Below, piece after piece: positions 1 through 8,475 of a stretch of 22,500 nucleotides of DNA. The notes under the pieces are model-generated. The model was not told the DNA's origin and ran no database searches. It saw only the letters and a list, made by a program, of their open reading frames with translations. Both the position numbers and the translations under genes were made by a program. This DNA comes from Prorocentrum cordatum (lineage: Eukaryota; Sar; Dinophyceae; Prorocentrales; Prorocentraceae). The stretch is from NCBI GenBank assembly GCA_963575745.1, contig CAUYUJ010015739.1, positions 2,501 through 25,000 of the forward strand. Direction: 5' to 3'. Position 1 is the stretch's first letter; each line of letters starts with the position of its first letter.

Positions 1-550
1 GCGCAAGAATTCTATCCCACCTTGTTGCTCAGCTTGGGGGCTTCCGTCTGTACCTCGGGCCTGGGAGAGGGTCAGGCATGCCCTCCGTGGGAAGCAAGCC
101 AAGCCCGAACAAGTTGACGCATAGGTGTGAAGCGCTAGGGCAGTCGCGAACGTGTCCTGTGCTCTGCGCGTCTTACTTGCAGTTCTTCGGCTCTGCCCAT
201 GCTGTGCACGAAGTCGCTATGCATAGGTTCGGACCGTGCTCCCCAGGTGATCTTCGTGGAGGGCCCACGGGTGGGCAACGGCGTCCGGATCCCAGCCAGC
301 ACTGACCATCCACCGATCGCGCGATCGCACGATCGTTGGGTAGAGGGGTGTCCGATGTGAGGGGGGATGAGATGGGAAAGTGGGTGAGGCGCAGGAGCCG
401 GGTGGGCGACGGGACCGGGCGGGTGAAGAAGGCAGGGGTGGGTATACGGTGAGGGGGGGGGAGGCTATCCCCCCTGTCCCCTTTCCCCCTTTCTTCTCTT
501 CAGATCCGCAGCTCTGCCCTCTGGATGCGCGGTCGTGAAGGGGGAGGGGG
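1..550. other. Left edge, no gene recognised
   Basis: I see no convincing coding region here. Short open frames exist but have no recognisable motif and no clear codon bias. A small palindromic cluster at 314-335 contains CGATCG three times, two of them in the perfect palindrome CGATCGCGCGATCG (314-327). The segment from about 350 to 470 is G-rich on the + strand. Confidence 0.5.
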
Positions 551-610
551 AGGATGATGGGGGACGAGGAATCGCCCTGCCTTTCCCTTATCCGCCCAGG
601 AAGTCAGGGG

Positions 611-668
611 GGTAGGAGGAGAAAGAGAAGGAGGAGGAGGGAGGAGGAGGGAGGAGGAGGGAGGAGGA
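611..668. repeat. GGA/AGG microsatellite
   Basis: Imperfect GGA-type triplet repeat with occasional extra G. The same motif recurs many times in the window. Any open frame crossing it reads as poly-Arg, poly-Glu or poly-Gly, or poly-Pro, poly-Ser or poly-Leu on the other strand, and is not evidence for a gene. Confidence 0.9.
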
Positions 669-1410
669 CCAGAGTCAGCCCACGATGCATCAATGACGTT
701 GTAATACACCCTCCTGGCCCAAGGCCTCTCATCATGTGGCAACAGGCGAACGCCCCGTGGCCCGTGGCCTTGCCATTCAGGCGAGATCCCGTACTGCAGG
801 AGATCCGCGTTTTACCCTTCCAGCTATCAGAACTGCAAAGAGGTGGGGTCATCCAGGGCGAGGAAGTGTCAAGCGAGAGCTCATCTTTGAAAAGGATCTT
901 CTGCCCTCCATCCGTGCAAGCGCTCCGCAATCTCAAAGCTCTTGCAACTTCTAGGAATAATCAATCGAGAGTCCAACTCAAACATGGAGCCGCCCTCCAT
1001 CCTTGAAGCTGTTGCGCAATTTCGAATTTCGGGGCATACTCGTTGGTGGGTGTACAAAAAGCAATCCCAATTTGCAAAGGAACTTTCATCAGTCCGTGAA
1101 ACTGGTGGAAGCTTTTAGACGAATGTGCGTGGCGCTCAGGCGAGAGCCACAGTTCGAGAAAGACCCCCTTCATCTGTGTATCTACAAGGAGCTTGAAAGA
1201 CGAATGTGCGCGGCGCTAAGGCGAGAGCCACATTTTGAAAACCACCGGCCCTCCATTCGTGCAATTGCTCAAACGTGTCAGCTTCGGAATAGAATAATCA
1301 GTTGTAAGTAAGTCTCACGCGAAACGCCAGCCCGAGCCTACGGACACGCGTGCTTGTGCGACAGGGCGAAATTTCTCGGGTGTGCTAGAAAACACGGAAA
1401 CGAGATGGTG

Positions 1411-1522
1411 GAGGATGGGGAGGAGGAGGAGGAAAAAGAGCAGGAGGAGGAGGACAGATGCTGACAATGATGAGGAGGAGGAGGAGGAAGAGGAGGAGGA
1501 GGAGGAGGAGGAGGAGGGAAGA
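1411..1522. repeat. GGA-rich microsatellite
   Basis: GGA/GAA triplets in two blocks separated by a short unique stretch (about 1455-1470). It encodes only poly-Glu or poly-Arg in open frames. Confidence 0.85.
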
Positions 1523-1696
1523 GGACGAGGAGCAAAGAGGGAGGAGGGAGGACTACTGATGAGAAGGGAGGGGCTGCCCCATCTGCGTGGCCTGGCGGGT
1601 GGGGATCACCGTGGCAACAGGTGCTGTGACTGCCCCGAGTGCGCGAAGGAAGGAACGGGGGAGAAGGGAGGAGAAGGGATGCGATGGAGAGGAGTT

Positions 1697-1778
1697 GGAT
1701 GATGATGGTGATGATGATGATGGTGATGATGATGATGATGACGATGATGATGAGGAGGAAGAGGAGGAGGAGGAGGAG
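1697..1778. repeat. GAT then GGA compound microsatellite
   Basis: A GAT/GGT triplet tract (about 1697-1752) runs directly into a GGA/GAA tract. The sequence after it (about 1778-1815, containing GTGCATCAACGATG) resembles the sequence following the first GGA tract (about 664-700, GATGCATCAATGACG). The two microsatellites may therefore sit in copies of one larger repeat. Confidence 0.8.
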
Positions 1779-2334
1779 AACCAGAGGGAACCCTAGGTGC
1801 ATCAACGATGCCGCACTACGCGTGCCCGTGCCAAGCGCCATCCTCAGAAGCCCCTAAAAGAATTTCCTCTCCACTGCTGGAAGTGCCCCTTTGAAAATCC
1901 GACCGCCCCTATGGTTTTGCAATTCAGGCGAGAGCCCCCGTTTTCATGAATTGCCATCCGTGCTTCCAGGTAGAAGGACGCCGACGTGGTAGGATCATAC
2001 ACCATAAAGTCCACCGAAGAGTTCAGCAAGTGCTATGCTTTGGAAAAGAGCCGCCTTCAATCCGCGCAGATGTTCTCAAACAGCTGCTGGTAGTGAAACC
2101 CGAGGGCGCATCGAGATATAATCATGATTGAAATGGAGCCGCCCTCCATCAGCGTAGCTGTTGTGCAACTTACGGTATCCGACCATACAGAGAGGTCTGA
2201 AACGGCATGCCGCCGACCACGGTTTCTAGTGCGGAGCGCAGCGTGAGCATCTTCATTGCTGAGGCGAAAGGGCATGACACATTTTGGCACCGCGCACCCC
2301 CGTCTCAGGCGTTGTACCCTGGCCGCCGCGTGCC

Positions 2335-2413
2335 ATGACGACTCGGCGCCGACCCGCGGCAGCGGCGGTGCCAGGGCGCATGGCGAGTCGGCGCCGCCCG
2401 GCTGCGGCGCCGC
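2335..2413 (+). repeat. GC-rich 45-bp tandem duplication
   Basis: Two units starting at 2335 and 2380 share ATGRCGASTCGGCGCCG followed by a GCGGC-rich stretch. They translate to MTTRRRPAAAA and MASRRRPAAAP. It may be a GC-rich exon remnant, but no function can be assigned. Confidence 0.5.
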
Positions 2414-2565
2414 GGCGCCCGCAGTCGCCAGCCTCCGCTCTGCCCGCCGCGGGCTGGCCCTCCGGCAGAGACCGACCCCGGCCTCGCGGAGGAGCTCGCG
2501 GGGCTGGACTCCCCTGAGGTCCGACGTTGCAAACAAAAATGCACCATCGCAAAAGATCACGACCG

Positions 2566-2788
2566 TGATGGGCCTGTTTTCCACCACCACCACCATCATA
2601 AGCTGGAGGGGGAGGGGGTCCTCCTCCTCCACCTCCTCCACCTCCTCCTTCTCCTCCTACACCTCCTCCACCTCCTCCTCCTCCTGCTCCTCCTCTTCGT
2701 CCTCCGCCTCCTCCTCCTCGTCCTCGTCCTCCTCCTCCTTCCACCATCCAACTTATGGTGGTGGTGGTGGTGGAAAACAGGCCCATCA
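2566..2788. mobile_element. TIR element with a CCT-repeat core
   Basis: The two ends are inverted repeats of 42 bp that match at 40 positions: left arm 2566-2607, right arm 2747-2788, both starting TGATGGGCCTGTTTTCC. Between them is a CCT/TCC microsatellite. The flanks GACCG (2561-2565) and GACTG (2789-2793) could be a 5-bp target duplication with one change. No transposase is encoded, so this is a non-autonomous MITE-like or foldback element. It is unrelated in sequence to the other TIR elements here. Confidence 0.7.
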
Positions 2789-2894
2789 GACTGGACCCCC
2801 AGACCCCACCTTTCTGCTTTCTTTTTCGAGCGGGATCGATCTGTGAGTGTCCCGGGGCCCGACATGGAGCGAGAGCGCCTGGCTCGAGATAATG

Positions 2895-3342
2895 GAGTCG
2901 CCAGGATCTCGGGGTCCGCCCTCGGCGTCCCAGGCGCAGACTCAGCCACGCGCAGAGGGGGGTGGGGGTTTCGCATCCTCCAAATTACGAGGCAAGCTCC
3001 TGCTTCTTTGCCTGAGGCCCAAGAGGAGCTCTGAGAGATCCAAGCTGCTCACTCGGAGGTCTTGTTCCAGTGCCGGAACCCAAGCTGGGCCATTCCTTTC
3101 CCTTGTCCTCTCTATTCCTCAGCTACGCGCAGAGGGGGGTGGGGGGAGGGGGGAGGGCTTCTTAGAAGCACCCCTGTTTCATAGAAGGCGCGGGCCTTAT
3201 CTGTAGATGTAAGGCCGGCGCCTTCTAAGAAGCAGCCTCCTTCTAAGAATCCATCCCCCCTCCCTCCACCCCTCGGTCCGCGCCGCCAAAGGATTGAGTC
3301 GCCAGGATCTCAGGGTCCGCCCTCGGCGTCCCAGGCGCAGAC
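2895..3342 (+). repeat. Pair of 47-bp direct repeats plus a shorter repeat
   Basis: Positions 2895-2941 and 3296-3342 are the same 47-bp sequence with one difference. A second shared word, ACGCGCAGAGGGGGGTGGGG, occurs near 2948 and 3125. These look like partial copies of a dispersed repeat. No gene is supported between them. Confidence 0.75.
3158..3232. repeat. Nested hairpin / foldback
   Basis: An inner stem pairs 3183-3199 with 3210-3226 at 16 of 17 positions around a 10-base loop (3200-3209). An outer pair, GCTTCTTAGAAG (3158-3169) and CTTCTAAGAAGC (3221-3232), extends the symmetry. It could be a very short foldback element or a solo hairpin. No neighbouring gene makes it a terminator. 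Confidence 0.65.
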
Positions 3343-3481
3343 GGTGCCGCCGTTTCCCGATCACAGCTTGGGCCGCCGCCAGCGGCACACCCCGAGTGAC
3401 ACCGGGCGCTGTCCCGTGGTGCCCCTGCGCACCCGCCGCGCCCAGCCCCCGGGGCGGCGGACGGGCCGCGGCAGCTTTGCG

Positions 3482-3643
3482 TCAGGCTGGGCGTGTCCCC
3501 TCTACAGGCGGATTTTGGACGAAGCATAGAAATACTAGAAACATAGTTATTCCCGACTGGTCAAACACAGTAAGCAAATCGTCCCCACATTTTCTTTGAC
3601 TATTTTGGGATAGTCCTCCTGTAGAGGGATGCGCCCGACTTGA
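3482..3643 (-). mobile_element. MITE family A, copy 1 (inverted)
   Basis: The ends form imperfect inverted repeats of about 29 bp around TCCCTCTACAGGNGGA. Read on the - strand, the whole element aligns with the copies at 8735 and 15049, including the internal GGGGACGATTT block and the 3' CGTCCAAAATC block. The left end is more diverged (GGCTGGGC instead of GTCGGGC). It has no coding capacity. Flanking dinucleotides are TC and TG, so a target duplication is not clear for this copy. Confidence 0.75.
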
Positions 3644-3860
3644 GCTTTGCGATGGACTGCGGCCCGCTCTGGCGGGGGGCCAGGGGCGAAGAGCTTCCCT
3701 GACCTTCCAGAGTGCCAGATAACACCACTCCAGACTGAAGCCTGTCCAGACTGCTCGAAATCTCGAGTGGAATTCAGGTAGCAAGGTCCTGGTGCTATTC
3801 TTGTAGCCCCCCTGGGAGGAAGAGGAGGAGGGAGGAGGAGGAGGAGGAGGGAGGAGGAGG

Positions 3861-4028
3861 ATGAGGAAGGCCAGGCTTCAGGCCCTCTGGCGGGCGGCCG
3901 GGGGCCGGGTGCGCGGACCAGCCGACGCGACGAACGCCGCCGCCGCCGCCGACCCCCCCGCCTTGGCGCCATCGGGGCGCCTCCGGGAGGAGCTCGTGGG
4001 GCTCATCCTCGGAGCCGCGGACTCCCGG
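3861..4028 (+). other. Possible GC-rich exon interrupted by a TIR element
   Basis: The frame starting ATGAGGAAGGCC at 3861 has very high GC at third codon positions and reads as an ordinary-looking protein, with the start MRKARLQALWRAAGG and the later segment GRLREELVGLILGAADSR. It loses this character exactly where the TIR element at about 4029 begins. The upstream side is a GGA microsatellite, so the start is uncertain. I do not recognise a domain. It may be an exon, an exon remnant, or simply a GC-rich open frame. Confidence 0.3.
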
Positions 4029-4263
4029 CACAACAGCGAACCACAACCACAACCAAGTGTATTTTTCGGGAGGGCCGTTCGGGGGAGCACCAAACGACCT
4101 CGACATGAGCACTTTGGTTGTGGTCGGGGTCGATTTGGCCGTCCTGGGACGCCACATGGACCACAACCAGTACGAAGCTGGTTTCGGTGTTCCGTCAATT
4201 CTTTGCATGCGCAAGACATCCCCCAGGGTGTGCCCTCGATGTGGTTGTGGTCGCTTGCTGTCC
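4029..4263. mobile_element. Possible TIR element
   Basis: The left end has AGCGAACCACAACCACAAC (about 4036-4054). The right end has the near inverse, GTGGTTGTGGTCGCTTGC (about 4242-4259), with one gap. Further copies of TTGGTTGTGGTC and GGACCACAACCAG lie inside, giving nested inverted repeats. It is less GC-rich than the flanks and has no coding potential. The boundaries are approximate. Confidence 0.45.
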
Positions 4264-4540
4264 CCGCACGGACCTCGGAGGGGGCGGGGGCGCGGACCCC
4301 CTCTGGTGATGGCGCGGCCCGGGCGGGGCCCTGGACGGCCGTGGCCCCGACTGAGACCGCAGCGGGCCCGGAGCTCACGCCCTGGCCGCGAGGTTCCCGG
4401 GCGTGCTCACGCAGAGGCGCTGCGTCGCATGGAGGGGCGCATGCGCTCGGTAGCAAATCACGGGGGCCTGGTATACCCTCTTGCTTCCATCTTCAGCGTC
4501 GATTGGCGTCTGGGAGTGGATGAGATGAGGTAGCACCCAT

Positions 4541-4617
4541 TTAGCGTCGGCTAGTGTCGATTCGCGTCGATTTAGCGTCGACTAGCGTCAATTTAGCGTC
4601 GACTAGCGTCGATTCGC
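4541..4617 (+). repeat. Minisatellite of TAGCGTCGA-type units
   Basis: Tandem 10-11 bp units (TTAGCGTCGACTAGCGTC with variants) in an about 21-bp higher-order period. A related AGCGTCGATTGGCGTC lies just upstream at about 4494. In one frame it reads as a repeated LASTSV peptide, but no gene is supported. Confidence 0.75.
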
Positions 4618-4649
4618 AAGAACCGACAAGATGGTATGGAGGCTCCCGT

Positions 4650-5024
4650 GAGTTGCCAACGAAACCTGCGCGTGGCCGCGATGGAGGACCTGCTGGGGGG
4701 CCAGGCGCCGCCCAACGTGGTGCGCGCGTACCTCGTTACAAATTTCTTCGCAACGCACTTCGAGGGCGCCATCGGGCTCTGGAGTGCGAGATGCGAGGGA
4801 GCTTAAGACGATTGCGGCGATCATCGAGGCGATATCTTGCAGGGCGGGGTCCTCGAGGCGCTGGACATCGCCACCCAGCGCTTTCAAGCCATCGAGGTTA
4901 GGGCCAACGCGCGGTGGCGCGAGCTCATCCCGGTCGAGTCCGCGGGGGTGTGCGACAGGAGCGACCTTCGCGAGGCGCGCCGCGATAGGAGGCCGCGACA
5001 GGAGCGACCTTCGCGAGGCGCGCC
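4650..5024 (+). pseudogene. Decayed gag-like coding fragment of a retroelement
   Basis: Three reading-frame blocks follow one another with coding-like codon use (nearly all third positions G or C). Block one is about 4654-4804 (contains MEDLLGGQAPPNVVRAYLV). Block two, in the next frame, is about 4800-4840 (ELKTIAAIIEAI). Block three, back in the first frame, is about 4833-4980 (LQGGVLEALDIATQRFQAIE then RWRELIPVE). Reading across the shifts gives a continuous helical protein. The pattern resembles gag-like regions I associate with dinoflagellate retroelements, though this is a resemblance and not a confirmed match. A stop (TAA) and two frameshifts show it is broken. The end contains a 30-bp direct repeat (4952-4981 and 4995-5024). 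Confidence 0.45.
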
Positions 5025-5289
5025 ACGTCCCTGGCTTCCCCGCTGGGCCGTGCACGTGCCGCCGGTCATGATTTGCACCCCCCCCTCTTGGACACCCCCC
5101 TCTTGGCCGCTCCCGAGTTGAGGGGCCGCCGAGCCTCCTTGGAAGTGCCAGCGGCTCCAAGACGGCGGTTCCCGCGTCGTGCCTGGTTGCGCCCATTCTG
5201 ACGTGCAGATCTCCGACGGGGATTTCGGGACGGAGAAGGTCGATGGTTCCGCGCAGCGTGCCAACCCTCTGAGTTCCTCGGTCGTGCTG

Positions 5290-5650
5290 GGCCGAGCGGG
5301 GTGGCCACAGTGGTGCGGAGCTTGCCGAGGGCGCCGCACTGCTTGGGCGAGCGCTCCGGGTCGGATCGGAATCGGAGTTCCCCACGGCGAGGGCGCTCAT
5401 CGATCGCCTCGGATTCGGGCGTGGCATCTCCGAGCCAGCGCCAGACGCGCGAGCATCGCGGCGGCATTTGGTAGAGCAGCTCTCCACTGGGGCCGCGGTC
5501 GCGCATCTTGGATTTCTCCTCATCCGTCACCTCGAAGAGAGGCGTGGCGGCCTGGGTGAACTCAGCCGTCTCTGGCCGTGCGGCGCGTGGCCAGACTTGG
5601 CCGGGCCCGGCGAGTTTCTGCCAGTCGCGTGGCTGGTGCGTTCCGCTGGC
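5290..5650 (-). pseudogene. Unidentified coding fragment, opposite strand
   Basis: On the - strand from about 5640 down to 5290, one frame has strong GC bias at third positions and reads as a normal soluble protein. Recognisable stretches are EFTQAATPLFEVTDEEKSKM, GELLYQMPPRCSRVWRW and RFRSDPERSPKQCGAL. At about 5290 the good frame switches, continuing with RVGTLRGTIDLLRPEIPVGD and on to about 5130. That indicates a frameshift or an exon boundary. I do not recognise the family. It lies head-to-head with the + strand gag-like fragment and next to a TIR element, in a region that looks like stacked transposon debris. Confidence 0.4.
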
Positions 5651-5676
5651 CGGGAGGGTCCAGGAAGAGACAATGA

Positions 5677-5838
5677 CATGAACATTATTTTTTGGCGCTC
5701 CGCGCGGATTTCTTGGATCCGCGCTGGGCCCCCTCCCGGCGGCGCCTCCGGCGCCGCCTCTGGCGCGCTCCGCGCGCCAGGGGGGGTCCAGCGTAGATCG
5801 GAGAAGTCCGCGCGGAGCGCCCAAAGTTTATGTTCATG
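5677..5838. mobile_element. TIR element with 57-bp arms
   Basis: The arms 5677-5733 and 5782-5838 are inverted repeats matching at about 47 of 57 positions. Both start CATGAACAT and contain GGCGCTCCGCGCGGA. Weaker symmetry extends outward to GGAAGA (5663) and its inverse near 5852. The centre is a GC-rich foldback. There is no transposase. It separates two decayed coding fragments. Its outer flank (TTTTTTCTTCC) resembles that of the element at 13531-13678, so the two may be distant relatives. Confidence 0.75.
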
Positions 5839-5949
5839 CCGTTTTTTCTTCCCAGAGGAGGCGCTGGCGACGGCGCGGGCCGGCCGCCGCCCGTGGACCG
5901 TGAGGTAGGCACATCGATGCGTGGGTGAAGCTCTGGTGTGTACCTGCGG

Positions 5950-6345
5950 CTTCCTCAGGGGGGCGCGGCGGATCCTCGCCCAACTCTTCTGAGGTTCCCG
6001 GGCGGAGCCGGCGGTGGTCGCGCAGAGACAGGCCCTCGAACGGCTGCTATTGCTCGCGGCGATGTGGGTTGACGAGGGGAGCCGATCAATCTGGTCACCT
6101 CCGCCGTGGCCGTGCACAGAGCCTCGGAACTGTGCTGGGAGGAACGGTTGGCCCGCGCGCTCCCGCTCGTGCACGACGGCATTCTTCTCAGGCTGCCCGC
6201 CGCGGAATCTGGCGGCCCGGGCAGACCTCGAAGACCTGCTTCGCGGACCTGCGCTCGAGACCCTCTGTGACCCGAGCATCCTCAGGCTTCCCGACGACGA
6301 GGTCGTGGAGCCTCTGCCCGGATCAGCGTTCTCGTGGACTCCAAG
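5950..6345 (+). pseudogene. Unidentified decayed coding region
   Basis: Coding-like blocks in shifting + frames join into a plausible protein. About 5957-6085 gives RRILAQLF, then a stop, then AEPAVVAQRQALERLLLLAA and MWVDEGSRS. About 6086-6220 in another frame gives NLVTSAVAVHRASELCWEER and LPLVHDGILLRLPAAESGG. About 6213-6340, back in the first frame, gives ARADLEDLLRGPALETLCDP and SILRLPDDEVVEPLPGSAF. Third codon positions are strongly GC. One in-frame TGA and at least two frameshifts make it non-functional unless introns explain them. No family is recognised. It runs into a GGA microsatellite at its 3' end. Confidence 0.4.
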
Positions 6346-6456
6346 GAGGAGGAAGCGGAGGGAGGAGGAGGGAGGATGGGAATGGGGGGAGAAGAGAGGG
6401 AGGGAGGGATGGAGGAGGAGGAGGAGGAGGAAGGAGGAAAAAGAGGAGGAGGAATA
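6346..6456. repeat. GGA microsatellite
   Basis: Imperfect GGA/GGAG repeat directly joining the decayed coding region on its left and the AT-rich triplet island on its right. Confidence 0.85.
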
Positions 6457-6968
6457 GTCGTAATATTATAAATATTGCTAATGCTACCATCAATAATGAG
6501 AAGACGAATCGTAATGATAATACGGCGAATAATCATAGTAATAGTAGTAGGGGTAATACTAATACGAATGGCACTAACACGACTACGGCACGACTATTAG
6601 TTACACCAATCGTAGTACTGTTATTACTACTGTTACCAGCGCTGGTCATAGCAATAGCACGGCTAACAATAATGTGAATCAGGGACAGTCATTCATACTG
6701 ATACGAATAAGGGTCACGCTGCTAATCTTTATGGCGGCGAATACGAATAGTACTAATACTACGGCGGATCATCGTACTACTAGCGAGACGAATCATTTCA
6801 CTCAGCTTCACAATGATATATCATAATGCAAAAATAATAATCACACTAACGATAAGAAGGGTTCTGGGACTACGAATAAGACCATTACTAATGATACGTT
6901 GAAGAGAATGATCATATGAACAAAACGAATGCTCATACTAATACGTGCCATACTAATACCAATCGAGG
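6457..6968. repeat. AT-rich island of degenerate AAT/ACT triplets
   Basis: About 510 bp of strikingly AT-rich sequence inside GC-rich DNA. Nearly every triplet is a one-base variant of AAT, ACT or ACG in constant phase for long stretches (for example around 6530-6600). It reads as Asn/Thr-rich in one frame. I interpret it as an old, mutated trinucleotide repeat. No gene, promoter or RNA structure is recognisable. Confidence 0.7.
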
Positions 6969-6984
6969 AATGACGGGGCGGGGT

Positions 6985-7086
6985 GGGGGGAGGAGGAGGC
7001 GAGGGAGGAGGAGGAGGAGGAAGAGGAGGAGGAGGAGGAGGAGGAGGAAGAGGAGGAGGAGGAGGAGGAGGAGGAAGAGGGGAAGT

Positions 7087-7176
<90 letters not shown>

Positions 7177-7232
7177 CTGATGATGATGATGATGATGATG
7201 AGGAGGAGGAGGAGGAGGAGGAGGAGGAGGTG
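6985..7232. repeat. Compound GGA - (ATG)n - GGA microsatellite
   Basis: A GGA/GGAA tract (about 6990-7080), then about 38 nearly perfect ATG triplets (7086-7199, one CTG interruption), then GGA again (7200-7230). Open frames through it give poly-Met, poly-Asp or poly-His and are not genes. Confidence 0.95.
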
Positions 7233-7235
7233 GAG

Positions 7236-7671
7236 GGCTCCCCCCCTCGTCTTGGCCAAGGTCTGGCAGGGCCACTGCGACGCGACCGCCCGCCAGCGCG
7301 AGGAGGTCGAGGCTTGGCCGGGAGGGGCCCGAGGATCGGGGTGCGCGCAGCGGGGGCCAGAGCGAGGGCCAGGGACAACGATAGGAACAGTTCCCACTGA
7401 CTTCGGACCCGCCGTGCTTTGCTGGATTGTGCAGGCCTTGCGGCCAGTACCGCCGACCCTGAAGACGATGACGACGACGACGACGACGAGGACAAGGAGG
7501 AGGAGGAGGAGGAGGAGGAGGAGGAGGAGGAGGAGGAGGGGGAGGGGGAGCAGGAGAAGGAGGATGAGGAGGAGGAGGAGGAGGAGGAGGAGGAGGACGC
7601 GGTGGAGCAGGAGGAGGGGGAGGAGGAGGAGGATGCGGAGGATGATGATGTCGGATTCGCTTTACTTTGAT
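7236..7671 (+). other. GC-rich stretch then acidic GAC/GAG repeat; possible exon remnant
   Basis: At 7250-7340 a + frame with high third-position GC reads LAKVWQGHCDATARQREEVE. At about 7415-7432 the sequence TTTGCTGGATTGTGCAG is followed by G, which fits a splice acceptor. The frame after it reads GLAASTADPE and then an almost pure Asp/Glu run ending DDVGFALL and a stop at about 7670. The acidic run is a GAC then GAG microsatellite (7466-7640). It could be a last exon with an acidic tail, but the repeat alone can explain the open frame. Confidence 0.25.
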
Positions 7672-7722
7672 TGATTTCCCGCCTTACGGATTGTGTCGGC
7701 AATGCACCCCGCACGGAGCGAA

Positions 7723-7762
7723 CACGTCGGGCGGACGTTTCCCACGTCGGGCGGACGTTTCC
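7723..7762 (+). repeat. Perfect 20-bp tandem duplication
   Basis: CACGTCGGGCGGACGTTTCC occurs twice, back to back (7723-7742 and 7743-7762). No associated gene. Confidence 0.9.
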
Positions 7763-7949
7763 CCCTCAGAGAAGTAGCAATGCATGGCGGAAACAGCAAC
7801 GGCAAACGTATGGCGGAAAGCGACATCGAAGGTGATTGAAGTGAATGGTGGGAATTCCCGCCCTATTTGCGAAATAGCTCAAAGTACGGCGGATCCAACG
7901 TCATGGAGGGGCATCGTTACAGGAAGTTTCGGGCTTTCGGTTCGAGGTT

Positions 7950-8475
7950 CTCTGCCGTTTTGGTGGGTTCTCGTCGGTTTTCCAGCCTGGGGGTGCGTTC
8001 CAGCAGCTGCGCCTCGCCTAGAGCGTTCAGGGGTTGTCGGGTTCGTTCTGAACGGCCGCCGGAAAGCCGAGTTATGGCCCGAAAGCCAGGGGCAACGATA
8101 GGGGAAGATACGCATCGACCCCCGGTCGCGCATTCATCACCGATGGGGGCCTGATAGCCCACCCTGCCCAGGAACCTGCGGCTTCCCTATCGGGGGACTG
8201 TCGCCGACTTGTCGGCGATGTGCCCTACCGTTGCCCTTCAGAACGGGGGTCAGCTGGTCAGCCCCGCCCATCGGTTTTCGGATGTTTTCGGGGATCGGAG
8301 CGCTTGCCATCGGCTGCGCCTCCTCGCGGGCATTCACGGGGGATGCCCGAGAGGCCGCCTGAGAGGCCGCCTGAGAGGCCCGAGCGGCCGCCTGAGAGGC
8401 CCGAGCTGCGACCCGAAAGCCAAGCGAAGGGCAGGTGACGGGTGTCCGCGCTGAAGGGGGTCAGCTGGTCCCCTC
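7950..8475. repeat. Diverged GC-rich repeat block with an internal minisatellite
   Basis: Two diverged direct copies (about 7990-8110 and 8300-8440) share CTGCGCCTC, a GCGTTCA/GCATTCA word, a GGCCGCC word and CCCGAAAGCCA. GGGGGTCAGCTGGTC occurs at 8245 and 8456. GGCAACGATAGGG (8091) has an inverted partner, CCCTACCGTTGCC, at 8222. The second copy contains a 10-16 bp minisatellite of GAGAGGCCGCCT units (8350-8404). No coding region is supported. Confidence 0.5.

Larger units (their letters stand above)
776..2160 (+). repeat. Decayed dispersed repeat, possibly once protein-coding
   Basis: At least seven diverged copies of a short unit occur near 888-940, 985-1015, 1133-1185, 1211-1275, 1921-1965, 2040-2085 and 2130-2165. 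The nucleotide core is close to GCCCTCCATCCGTGCAA, often preceded by AGGCGAGAGCC and a TTTGAAAA-like stretch. Several copies translate, in different + frames, to variants of FEKDPPSIRA followed by an Ala/Gln/Leu-rich stretch. Two copies are true tandem neighbours (1117-1197 and 1198-1278) with a period of 81 bp, or 27 codons. This looks like the remains of a gene or transposon region built from 27-residue repeats. I do not recognise the family. Confidence 0.55.

Noticed and set aside
2256-2846. 196-codon + frame and 177/194-codon - frames
   Set aside because: They run through the CCT microsatellite and the TIR arms, so the open frames are explained by repeats.
4603-5523. 306-codon open frame on the - strand
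   Set aside because: Its left half is antisense to the gag-like fragment, where the + strand has much better codon bias; only part of the right half may be real and is covered by the 5290-5650 fragment.
6916-7714. Long open frames rich in Met, Arg, Ser or Leu on both strands
   Set aside because: They are translations of GGA and ATG microsatellites.
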